A stretch of 64,000 bases of DNA, from NCBI RefSeq assembly GCF_964204645.1, contig NC_134034.1, positions 4,622,072 to 4,686,071 on the forward strand. Reading direction: 5' to 3'. The notes under the pieces are model-generated. The model was not told the DNA's origin. It made no database searches and saw nothing but the letters and a program-made list of their open reading frames with translations. The position numbers and the translations under genes are program-made. Below, one piece after another: positions 44,922-54,640 of this stretch. Origin of the DNA: Tubulanus polymorphus. Its lineage: Eukaryota > Nemertea > Palaeonemertea > Tubulaniformes > Tubulanidae. How positions within the stretch are numbered: the stretch's first letter is position 1; every line of letters starts with the position of its first letter.

Positions 44922-45529
44922 ACAATACTTGGCCAGACTGCTCATCAAAACAATGGTGTCAGCCATACTTAATAAAGAAATAGATATGTTACAAAATAAA
45001 TGGAATATGTAAACTACAAAATACGAATTCATGAAAATATGTGGCGCTTTTAGTTGAAGAAACGTGTAGCAATTTAGTATTGGTATAGAAATATATTTAT
45101 GTAGCTAAAACCCCTTCTTTATCGGGCGGGAAGCTATGCCCCTCCGTAAGACAAAAGATCAGACAACACTCTATTATAATTTTATAATGCTGATGGTGCC
45201 AGTGAATATGGTTCAATAGCCAGATATCCCAGCCATGAGCTATACAGCTTGATGGCCAGAAACTCTCAAGACAAATATCTCCCAATTCCTGTCTCAATGA
45301 CAATGGTTGAGGCGCACAACCTTTTACATATGGCAACCTTTTTTTACTGTAGTCACAATGGTTCAAGCTGGTCTGAAAAATGTAGGTCGGTCCTCACGCG
45401 ATATTGATATTACGATATTTTTCTAGCCTAAAAGTCGGCAGCGTTTTTTTTTCATTAGTTGCCTTACGGATCTGCGGCAGAATAGGTTTCGGTTCTACGT
45501 ATAAGAAAAGATTTTGACATCACACAAAA
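44922..45529. other. No gene seen
   Basis: Right flank of the TTAA element; short frames only. Confidence 0.4.
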
Positions 45530-45825
45530 AACCCTGCCACACTAGACCGGTGTGGGGGTACATGCTCGGGTTTACCGCATGAACTCTTGCGGTAATCAGA
45601 TTGTATTTAAAATAGATGGGGCAAATTTAACGGTAGAATAGAATAAAAAAATATATTTTACGGGAAACCCCAACCAAAAATAAAACGGGACATCTGATTG
45701 GCTAATAATGACATCATCTAAGCTGCGCGTGTAGTTCCGCACTAGGTCTAGTTTGGAGGGGTCTGAACAGTGGCAATGCTGATGCCATCGGGTTCAAATC
45801 CCTGGCGTGGTGCGGAAGGATGTGT
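45530..45825 (+). repeat. SINE-like dispersed repeat, copy B
   Basis: Second copy of the repeat at 12735-13060, with GGGA.ATCTGATTGGCTAAT, ATCATCTAAGCTGCGCGTGTAG and a final GGGTTCAAATCCCTGG B-box-like element. Divergence is roughly a fifth of positions by eye. Confidence 0.55.
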
Positions 45826-46418
45826 TATGATGTTTTCCTACCTCCGTTATTATCATTAGTCAATCAAATCAGCAATTCAACTTATAATGAAAAAAAAACA
45901 GCGGCCTAAAGCTCATAAAATAAAATCGACGGATTGCGTGACCCTGAGTGATCTCAAGTAACCTAATTATCCGATGCACCTCGTAAGCTTTCCCCATTCG
46001 ATTATCAACGCGCTGAAATAGTTTGCACGACGGGCACAGAAGAAGAAATGTAAGCGCTTGTATATATCCGACAAACATATTCTATATGCTATATTTTCCT
46101 TGAATTTCAAATACATATCCAACGATATGACAAATTGAATGTAGGCATATATAACTCAATTTAGACAATTATCTCAATGGCCGTGTTACACAAAATACGA
46201 TAAAACTATTATGCGAATTCTCGACGAATCTAATTCAATAATAACACATTATTGTATTCACAGAGAACACTGGATTGATTCAGTTATACTTTATAGCTGA
46301 GTATACCCAAGATACCATTATTCATCTGCTGTTCATCTACTTGAACGAAGCCTGTTAGATCAAAACTTTAACAGGAACAAGTCTTTCTTGTACACGAGTC
46401 ATATACTACTAAACCAAA
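45826..46418. other. No gene seen; upstream flank of GPCR
   Basis: A short minus frame (45869-46078) has no recognised domain. The last part is the presumed 5' region of the GPCR at 46419. Confidence 0.4.
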
Positions 46419-47438
46419 ATGGACGATATGGTAAACGCATCGACAGACGTGTATTGTCCACCAATAAAAACTAGTTACAAGTTCGTTCACTACCTGTTTG
46501 TATGCGGAATAGGAGTAATTTGCATATGCGGTACGGCTGGTAATGTTCTCAATATAATCGTGATCAGCCTCGACAAACAAACGTTGATATCACTCAAAAT
46601 ACTGCAGGCATTAGCGTGTTGCGATTTGGCGTTTTTGAGCATTTGTTTCGTATTCTTCTTTGTCAGGCATACTCTACACAGGATCCGATTCGGGGATTTG
46701 GTTTTTAGGTACGGGGACTTGAAAATCGGTGCACGAGAAGCCTACCACTCAGTCGTATTCTTTTTTATCATGCAACAAACCAGGAACTGGATAACCGCTT
46801 TTATCTCAGTGTTTCGTTTTCTGAATATTAAATTCCCGTTCTGGTCCAAACGAGTTTTGACGTGGAAATTTTGCAAAGTTAGTATCCTTTTCATGTTTAT
46901 AATTTCTATCGCTTGTTACGTTCCTCGTTATGTGCTCCTGAAGATCGGTTACGAAATTCTTTACGATTGTTTGTTGAATGAAGTAACACCGGTATTAATA
47001 AAGGTTGCCCCGGTTGCATTCACACATTATGATGCGACGATATATTTTGGATTCCTTGTCGGGCTTCCGATGCTAATTCTCTACACTACTAATCTCAGCT
47101 TGCTCGGCTCTGTTTATTCCGCTCGTTCGCGGCGTTCGGAATTTCTGGCAAGCTCTCGGCCATTGAAAGTCAGCCGTAGTGAACGGCAAGCCGATAAAAT
47201 GGTGACGATGATTTTACTGATTTTTACACTTTGTGAAACGCCCGCTTGCATCGACCGAGTTGCAAATTTAGCAGGTTTTAGATTTAAATCGGACGATTTC
47301 AAACAATATACGAGGAAAACTGGACTCTTTTTGGTTGTCCTCGATTCAGCCTTGAATTTTCTGGTTTATTTGTTGATGAATTCTAAATTCAGACAAAATA
47401 TTAAAAGGCTTCTTGGGCGCGTGTTTCTATGTCCTTAG
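46419..47438 (+). CDS. Rhodopsin-class GPCR, FMRFamide-receptor-like
   Basis: 339 residues, intronless, seven hydrophobic segments. N-terminus has an NAS glycosylation site. TM1 has CGTAGNVLNIIVI (GN), TM2 LKILQALACCDLAFL (Asp), TM3 ends FISVFRFLNIKFP where DRY is replaced by FRF, TM5 contains GFLVGLPMLILYTTN, the third loop is basic (RSRRSE, RSERQADK), TM6 ILLIFTLCETPACID, TM7 LDSALNFLVYLLMNSKFRQN (NFxxY) followed by helix 8. The TM1 GTAGN, TM6 C(E)TP and N(F)xxYL..(N)SKFR blocks resemble invertebrate FMRFamide-type peptide receptors. It is not close to the other two GPCRs here. Ligand unknown. No disruption seen. Confidence 0.87.
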   Translation: MDDMVNASTDVYCPPIKTSYKFVHYLFVCGIGVICICGTAGNVLNIIVISLDKQTLISLKILQALACCDLAFLSICFVFFFVRHTLHRIRFGDLVFRYGDLKIGAREAYHSVVFFFIMQQTRNWITAFISVFRFLNIKFPFWSKRVLTWKFCKVSILFMFIISIACYVPRYVLLKIGYEILYDCLLNEVTPVLIKVAPVAFTHYDATIYFGFLVGLPMLILYTTNLSLLGSVYSARSRRSEFLASSRPLKVSRSERQADKMVTMILLIFTLCETPACIDRVANLAGFRFKSDDFKQYTRKTGLFLVVLDSALNFLVYLLMNSKFRQNIKRLLGRVFLCP

Positions 47439-49796
47439 ATAATGCAGACATAAAAACGAATCTAAATGATTTATGTTCTATGTGAAATATGAAATTTTTA
47501 CAAGCGAATTTGAGGAAAAAAAACATAATGAATTGCATTATCTACAAAAAGTGTATCACACAGAATATCAGACAATTTGATAAATAAAAAGACAATAATT
47601 GATTATTAAAATATTCGGTCTTAGTACTCAACGCCTATTTTAGAGGAATGTACGTACATTAAAAGAGAAAAGTGGAAGCAAGATACCGTTAATTCACCAA
47701 TGCTATTCATGAAGCAGCCAGGAAAAAATTTCATCCAATTATTAATAACCCTGCGAAATTCGTGAATTTCGAGATATTTTAATGCAAGATATGTGTTGTG
47801 GCAATTTCTGTTAAACGGTGCAACATGCATTAAGTCTATCATGATCAATATGTGTCGAATTACTGTTTGTCGTTGACTAGGCTTTGATGATTGTTTAAAC
47901 ACGTCAAGGATGTACGGTATACAATATGATAAGAGTGATTGGTACACATTTTGGGATAGGTTGATTATTCAAGAGCCTCTGGTTACGTTCTGGAGATTAT
48001 ATGGAACAGCTATAGTGGAAGTACAAATCACACGTAAATCAATCATTTAAGTGTCGTTTCACACTCAGTCACATATGCACATCGGTGAAGTAACGCTATG
48101 TTCTATTGAAAACAAGGCGGATAGCATCCTCGCTTGCCAGGTTTTGACATAGGTTTTGATATATTGCACACTTGACATACTGATTGTCGCCCGCTGGATT
48201 TCACGCCAATACAAACCCCGGCCCAAAACCTTTCATTGATCTATTACATCACCCAAAATTTCTTGGGCGGACAGGTTAACGTTCAGCGCCCACCAGTCTA
48301 CATTTCTAGCTAATCAGATGCATTTTTTACCGGCAAGTTTGCACTATGTATACCACGCATCTGATGGGCTAAATATATAGAATCCGTGGTTAACGGTTGA
48401 GTTTGACGCTTCAGGTCGTCCAGTAATTTGTGGGCTTTTCGGGATGTACTTTCATCATATGACGATTCTTTGCGATATCTTGTCCCTGTTTAGACCTGGT
48501 AATCACGCGTGATTAATTCATAGAAAATAACTATACGCAAATTCGAAACGGTCAGACGCTAAGTTATATTTCTGTCAGAATTGAAAATTACGTTAACAAG
48601 TTGAATCTGAGAGGAGTTTAAAAAATTTAGCTGGAAAGTGGAAAAGAGCGAGAATTACAAAAGGGTTTCTGCAGCACAAACCCTAATCAAATACTTTTTT
48701 TCACGTTTCAAATTCATTTTATCAATCAGAAAAATTATTTCTTCACGGATTCGTAAGGACTAAAAAAAGAGCAAAAGTATATAAAAAAATGACCAACTGA
48801 AAAATAATTAAAAATTTAGCTGCATATCAGCGATGACGGGTCTCTGCCTAACTGGTTCATACGTCGCACTGGAAAGCGTACAAATATTTGATAAAAATAA
48901 ATCAGTTCATATTGTATGACTATTGCCAAGAAACGCAACCTGGGTCAACAATATGCTAGATATGTGGAGCCATAATCAGTAGGGCTCCCACGTAAAAAAG
49001 TACTGATATACCAAATCAAAATGGCCAAAAATGGTTTAGAGGATACCGACGATGTGGTTCCCTGGCGTCAACTTGAAAAAGTCTCGCGTCGAGGCAGGTG
49101 GTGGCCAGAAAAAGAAATATTAAAATATTCAAGGCAAACACGTTTATATTTCACTCTTTTTCCTATCCTAATTTTATGAAATTGAATTATTGTAGTAAAC
49201 AATTAATTTATGTTTGATGATCAATTAATTTTGTTGTTTTTTTTTCTTAATTCGCATTTGATTTGGAAGGTCATCTTGCTTAGGAGTCAGTTTGTCAAAG
49301 CATCGACGCAGTCAAACTTTGTTTACGTCTCAGTTGCAGCGGGGCAGGGTGGTCATTTTATTGTTGGCTTATCCAAATTATAGGACAATGAGGAATTGAA
49401 TTCGGGATTCGACCATGATGTGGCATCCACTGCGTCAACGTTCGCGGTTAAGAACTGATCCGAAATAATATCAGTCCAATTACGTGATTTGCGAAAACAA
49501 AATGGTAGATTTTTTAATCGCTGATGCATGGATCGCAGATAGCGAGAATTGACGTATCCGGGCTGATGTTTGTCCGAATACGTGATTTACGGTTGAGTTT
49601 GACGCTCGAGGTCGTCCGGTAATTTGTAGGCTTTGCTGGATGTTTGTTGATTCATATGTCAACTACATTTTAAACTCTAGAGAGAATATTGAAGCGGTGA
49701 TCAAAGGATTAGAATATGTCGAATATCGTCCTGCTTATGGCGCCATATCTGCGAGTAGCCAATTATGAGTCTGACACCTGTAAGTAATAGGGTAAG
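47439..49796. other. Intergenic with dispersed repeat fragments
   Basis: A ~70-bp phrase ACGGTTGAGTTTGACGCT, GGTCGTCC.GTAATTTGT and GGGCTTT/GGCTTT...GGATGT occurs at about 48392-48455 and again at 49588-49650. Purine-rich and AT-rich stretches elsewhere. A 108-codon minus frame at 47621-47947 has no domain, start context or splice support that I can defend. Nothing else recognised. Confidence 0.4.
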
Positions 49797-49905
49797 TGTC
49801 TTTTCATACCAGAGGTCGAAAGGTCGAGCTCATAAAAAATATATTCTCACACGCTCGAATTTCACTCAACCTTTCAACCTCTGATATGAAACAGCACACC
49901 CTATG
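49797..49905. repeat. Terminal palindrome of Polinton-like copy 3
   Basis: Arms of about 40 bp: AGGGTAAGTG.CTTTTCATACC followed by AGAGGTCGAAAGGTCGAG on the left, and CTCAACCTTTCAACCTCTGATATGAAAC..CACACCCT on the right, around a short AT-rich loop. Right after it, CTATGACTCT..AATATTCATATATATGAA matches the same place in copy 2. Confidence 0.8.
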
Positions 49906-49983
49906 ACTCTAATAATATTCATATATATGAACATGGATATTATATTAATGAAATCACTTTTAATAAAAAATATGTATAATAAA

Positions 49984-50887
49984 TGGAGAATAAACAAATA
50001 TACTCAGAATTCCCAGCTAGAATTAAAGATACTACAAATGTCAAATCTGTAGATTATACATTCAAAAAGTTAACAGAATTCACATAACATGAGAAATATT
50101 TAACAAATATTGTAACAATTACTAATAGATATGGTAATAAATTAGTTATTCACTTAGAATATGAAGGATAAAAAGGAAATAGTTATAAATTTAGAACATA
50201 TTTACCTGATAAATTTCATAGATTATCTATGAAGATCTAGAAGAAGTGTGTTCTGGTGATTTATATTTCATATATAAGGGTAAGGATAAAAAAGGATGTC
50301 ATGATATTGATTTCGAATAATATAAAAAGATATGTAAATAAATGGTAGAATTAAAAGAATATAGAATATTTGTTGATTCAAGAAGACTTACAAATTATAA
50401 ATCTCATAATTCATTGATACAACTAGATAGAGAATTCAGAAATTGTGTTGATTTAAATTAGTAAATTTTAGTTTATGTAACTCATTTTACAATATATCGT
50501 ATAAAACTATTGAACATAGAGCCTTTTGAATTTTTGATAAAAATTAAAACGAATGGTTCTATATATATTTAAAACCAGGGTTATATAATTTAGATACATT
50601 ATCACAACAAATTAATAGAAAAGCCTGGCACAAATTAGGTAGTGATTCCGGGTTTAATATTAGTTTTTAAAAAAGTGATAGTTCTGATAAAATAAAGATA
50701 AGGTTATCTCATAGTGAAAAACATAAATTTATGGCAAAAAACCTATAGCTAAACTGTTAGGAATTCCTACAAATCTTTTACAAATATTGATGCTACACCA
50801 AACTTAATACCTTACACACATTATTATATCTATTGCAATTTAATTGATCCTACAAAAACATTTGAAGCAACTAAAGATACAACTTGT
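49984..50887 (+). pseudogene. Two small Polinton-like genes (copies of 58703 and 59069 genes), decayed
   Basis: The first (49984-50320) begins MENKQIYSEFPARIKDTTNV and continues SVDYTFKKLTEFT before a TAA, then matches copy 2 in alternating frames to DFE. The second (50342-50887) begins MVELKEYRIFVDSRRLTNYK, has a stop after the ..DLN codons near 50460, several indels, and ends truncated within ..FEATKDT. Because copy 3 retains SVDY at the point where copy 2 reads a frameshift, it shows the original N-terminus of the first gene. Confidence 0.75.
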
Positions 50888-51045
50888 AATGGGAGCTGCT
50901 AGTACTAATCCGCAAGAGGTCGCTGATAGGCAACTCGGTCTCCCATATACGCGGCGCTGCGATCGACTCAGGTTATTTTCAATTATTAACGTGGAAATCG
51001 ATCTCTTCTTAATCGTGTTAAATCATCCGTAAAATCATCGCAAAA

Positions 51046-53940
51046 ATGTCTGAGCAGCGAGCCATTGCATCAATGACTATCAAAGATCTTCAAGACGAGC
51101 TTCGGTCATACGGAGCAAAGATTTCAGGTCGAAAACAAAAGCTTTGTGAGAGGTCAATATAAACGGACGGTCTTGTTCTTTTACTTCCGGGTTCGAAGAT
51201 TTTTTTTTGCTTTCGTTTCTTAATGAAGTAGCAATAACACAAGTGCGTTGAAATTGATTTTGTCCCTTTTCAATCAGAGACTTCTTGCGAATTGAGAGAT
51301 GAATTTATCTGATGGATGAATAAATCTAGCTTCTAGAACATCCTGGTCCTAGATTAAACTCAATTCAATGGCAATGCAATTTTATTTCGTAAATCTATGT
51401 AATTTATTGAAATATTGGCCCTTACCGAGAGTACAGATAACACAATATCGGGTGGTTTTATGCTTTTTTGACAAATACCACATGCCAGACCTGTAGAACA
51501 AGGCCATTGTCCCATGAACTTCAGTCACAGCAATTTTACTGATACTTGAATTCCTTAAATATATATATATATTCATGAATATGAATATATATTCATATAT
51601 TACTTCAGAATTCTTTGTGACAATATTTATATATTACTTCAGAATTCTTTGTGACAATTGAGTGATATATGCTACAGTTATACGGTTTCTGTTTTTCAGG
51701 TTATAATTTTATAGAACGAATAAGGTCAACATCACTATAGAGTCGGAGTACAGCATGGAACTTCCAGACCAGAAATTCTACAAGGATTTACAAGCAGAAA
51801 TGTATGCAATGGTGCCAAAAGTGATTATGGAGAGGATAAATGAATACTTAAAACAATATGATACGGTATTTGATGGGAAAATTAAAGATTTATATGAGCA
51901 GAGGTAGGTAGGCTTTGCTTACATTTTCTAAATGTAGCCTTACATACTAATGTCTATTTCAACCTGATTTGTGAGCATTCCGGGTGGCCTAGCTCGCTAA
52001 TTTTTTGTAGTACATACCTGATAAAGGTCTTAATAGGACCAGAGGGGACTGGCAGTCGACCTAAATTATCATTTTTTAATCCATTTGAAACTGTATTGAA
52101 GGATATCCAAAAAGTCTTCACTGAAAGGGGTAAATCAAGAGAAGTGACTCTTCATGATTTGAAAGTTTATCAATATGTTTCCGTGCCTACGCACCAAACT
52201 TCAGTTGGTAGGCATGGAGACATATTGTTAAACCATGAAGGCTTTATTCTCTCAGGAACCCCTCTCAATGCAGCCTTTTTGGATATCCTTCAATACAGTC
52301 TTAAGTGGATTAAAAAGGTATGTACTACTGAAACTGACTGAGCTAGGCCACCCGGAATGCTCTCAAGTCAGGGTGAAATATAAATAAGTAAGTCAACATT
52401 GTGTCAGGAAATTTTCTATATGAAACATGGTTATTTCTTATAATTTTTTAGATTTCTCCGCTTTTTGCGAATATCCTCATCAAAAAGCGCGTCATCAGTT
52501 TATTTGACTTCAGTTATGTGGGCTGAAATGAAGAAATCCGTTTCGTACAAGGTAGACGTAGTGATTGATAATTGTGGCGTAGTTGTTGAGGTCCAGTGTG
52601 AATGCGGAGCCGGTCAGGGCCCGAACGCTCATTGCAAGCATGTGACAACAGTTCCATATGCTGCATACAAATTTAAAGAGGAAAAGAAAATTATAACAGA
52701 AGTGACATGCACCCAGGTAAATATGAGGTTTTTTGCATTCTTTGTTGGTAACATGTTGCATTTAATTGACAAGCATAATTATCTTCTATTTTTCATTCAG
52801 ACTCCAGAGATTTCATCGTACGAAACCCCATTTAGGAAGTCCCGTCAAACTTACTAGTCATAATAAGCTAATGCAACCTATTTCACCTACTAAGAGTATG
52901 AACTTCGATCCAAGGAAATCTATGTACAGAAATCGTCAATTATGTGAGACAAATTTTAGGAACATGTGTATGAATTATCAGGTATAAAAAATATATTTTG
53001 AAAAATTAACTCTATCAGCATTATTTCATGTTATTAAATAATCTGATTCTTGTAGGCCATCCATGGAGGTACTATGCCAGTTATGCGTCTTATTCCACCG
53101 GTCAATCCTCATGCGTTGTACCTAGACCATGATTATTTGAAATTAAACCATGTGGACAAGTTCCTGGCTGATGAAAAGGTGAATGTTTGTGATTCAAGCC
53201 TTATGAATTCATGGGTATTAACAAAAACTGGTTATTATCATTTGCTGTTCTTTTTCAGTTGACTACGATTACAGATGAGGAAATCAAATTAATAGAATTG
53301 AATACCAGAGGTCAAACTTCGAACGTCACCTGGAAACGAGAGAGAGAAATGCGGATAACGGCATCAAAATTTGGAACGATCGCTAAAGCCACAGAAAGGA
53401 GAAATAAATTGAAGTTGGCGCAAGAATTAGTAACGGACATTGCGTTAAAAACTAAGGCCGTACTCCACGGCCAAAAATATGAGAAGGTTGCTGTGGAAAA
53501 GTATCATAGTAGAACAGGATCTATAACGAATGAGTGTGGATTATTTGTCAGCAAAGATCACCCTGTTTTAGCGGCTTCCCCTGATCGCGTTGGTAATGAT
53601 ACTTTAATTTTGGAAGTCAAATGCCCTTTTTCCGCGAAAGATAAAGAAATCAACCCACAAACTGTTCCGTACTTGGAGTGGGACGTTAACAGAAACCTGC
53701 AACTTAGAATAAACCATGACTATTTTTTATCAAATACAAGGACAGTTATATTGTTCAGGTCGTACAGAGTGTGATATTGTGGTATTTACACTGGAAGACA
53801 TTAAAATAATTCATATTAAATTTGACTCCGATTTCATTAAAGCAATGGTAGAAAATTTAATGAAATTTCATTCAGAATTCCACAAAGATACAGTTTTAAA
53901 TAACTTCTTGTACAGATACTATTATGATTATTCTTTCTAA
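51046..53940 (+). pseudogene. SAP + SWIM + YqaJ-type exonuclease gene of a transposon
   Basis: Spliced gene. Exon 51046-51152 encodes a SAP-like DNA-binding motif (MTIKDLQDELRSYGAKISGR). Exon(s) from 51754 give MELPDQKFYKDLQAEM; 52085-52316 gives a GRHGDILLNHEGFI segment with a GTATGT donor; 52452-52714 has the SWIM zinc finger VQCECGAGQGPNAHCKH; then 52801-52982, 53057-53178 and from 53261. The last exon has WKREREMRITASKFGTI, LHGQKYEKVAVEKY, LAASPDRVG and ILEVKCPF, the motifs of the YqaJ/lambda-exonuclease nuclease fold with its Asp, Glu-x-Lys residues. A frameshift near 53710 moves the reading to YQIQGQLYCSGRTECDIVVF, ending at 53940. In-frame stops at the 51700 acceptor also suggest decay. 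The nuclease probably processes DNA ends during transposition. Confidence 0.72.
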
Positions 53941-53976
53941 GATGTCAACATTAAGAAATAAATCTTATTTAAAAAT

Positions 53977-54160
53977 TTAAGCATTTCTTGAAACGATACA
54001 TTCTCTAAAGTTACACAGGTAGCAACAGACTGTCATAATTTCTGTAGGCAGGGGTATTTCATTATTACTCAATGGATGTGTGAGTATTTTGTATGTTTTG
54101 GCTAGTCCTATAAGTCGTTCGATGTGCACTCTTTTGCTGGCAATTTTCCTGTCACATTAG
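53977..54160 (-). pseudogene. C-terminal fragment of Harbinger/ISL2EU-type transposase
   Basis: The minus strand from about 54155 reads RKIASKRVHIERLIGLAKTY then KIL...EIPLPTEIMTVCCYLCNFRECIV to a stop at 53977-53979. The (I)AS.R(V)H(I)ER.IG..K...IL block and the ..VC..L.N....IV end are the conserved C-terminus of DDE_Tnp_4 transposases; the Glu in HIER is the last catalytic acid. Everything upstream is missing: the sequence changes at about 54160 to copy 2's terminal palindrome. Convergent with the YqaJ gene, 37 bp apart. Confidence 0.65.
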
Positions 54161-54168
54161 TAGTAGTA

Positions 54169-54556
54169 ATAGGGGTTTAGTTGTTTCAAGCCAAAGGTCG
54201 AACGGTCGAGTTCATTAAAAACAAAACATTAAAAGTAATTTAGAACTATAATATATTTTCATAACCGTGTACATTTTATATTAAAACTAAATATTTATTC
54301 TAAGATATCAATAATTTTAAAAGCATATTGTATTAAATCAATTGGTCGCTCCACTTCGCTACCGCTCCGCTCCGCGACCAATTGATTTATTTACAATACA
54401 CACATTCATATAATCAAATATATTCAAATAATAATAATATTCAACTGAAATACACACGGTTATGAAAATATATTATAGTTTTAAATTACTTTTAATATTT
54501 GTTATTAATGAACTCGACCATTCAACCTTTAACCTGAAACAACTAAACCCCTATTA
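54169..54556. repeat. Terminal palindrome of Polinton-like copy 2
   Basis: Left arm 54169-54270 (TAGGGGTTTAGTTGTTTCA, AAGGTCGAACGGTCGAG...TTACTT/AATTTAG...ACCGTGT) pairs with right arm 54452-54556 (ACACGGTTATG...TTAAATTACTTTTAAT...CTCGACCATTCAACC...AACTAAACCCCTA). Inside is a second perfect stem, AAATCAATTGGTCGC..GCGACCAATTGATTT (54335-54391), around a GC-rich C(C/T)GCT-repeated loop. The whole 388 bp can fold into one long hairpin. The GGTCGA..GGTCGAG element links it to copies 1 and 3. Confidence 0.85.
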
Positions 54557-54640
54557 CTCTTAAATTATTCATATATATGAATAAAATATAAATGAATAAC
54601 TTCTAAAATCAATTTAAAAAAAAAAATTTTAGTATTAAAA

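Larger units (their letters stand above)
49797..50887 (+). mobile_element. Polinton-like copy 3, internally deleted and truncated
   Basis: The terminal palindrome is followed within about 80 bp by the region that in copy 2 lies after the polymerase (from 58675 on), so the polymerase is missing. Homology to copy 2 runs through the gene equivalent to 58703 (here ATG at 49984) and the 252-codon gene (here ATG at 50342) and stops abruptly at 50887 after CAACTTGTAAT, where an ISL2EU-like transposon begins. Start contexts TAATAAATGG and GTAAATAAATGG are conserved. Both genes have stops and indels. Confidence 0.78.
50888..54165. mobile_element. ISL2EU-like DNA transposon fragment (YqaJ nuclease + transposase tail)
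   Basis: Lies between the broken end of copy 3 and the terminal palindrome of copy 2. It holds a plus-strand spliced SAP/SWIM/YqaJ gene and, convergent with it, the last ~60 codons of a Harbinger-type (DDE_Tnp_4) transposase that stops at about 54160. Coupling of a YqaJ-type exonuclease with this transposase is, as I recall, a property of the ISL2EU group within the PIF/Harbinger superfamily. Left boundary 50888 is inferred from loss of copy 3 homology; no matching right terminal repeat is visible because the transposase is truncated. Confidence 0.6.

Noticed and set aside
47621-47947. Minus-strand 108-codon frame downstream of the GPCR
   Set aside because: No recognisable family, AT-rich, no conserved context; likely chance.
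51540-51660. CRISPR-like direct repeats
   Set aside because: Only two copies of TATTACTTCAGAATTCTTTGTGACAAT next to an AT microsatellite, inside a eukaryotic intron; no array or cas genes.
52766-52987. Separate small gene
   Set aside because: It is an exon of the YqaJ/SWIM gene read in its proper frame, not an independent gene.
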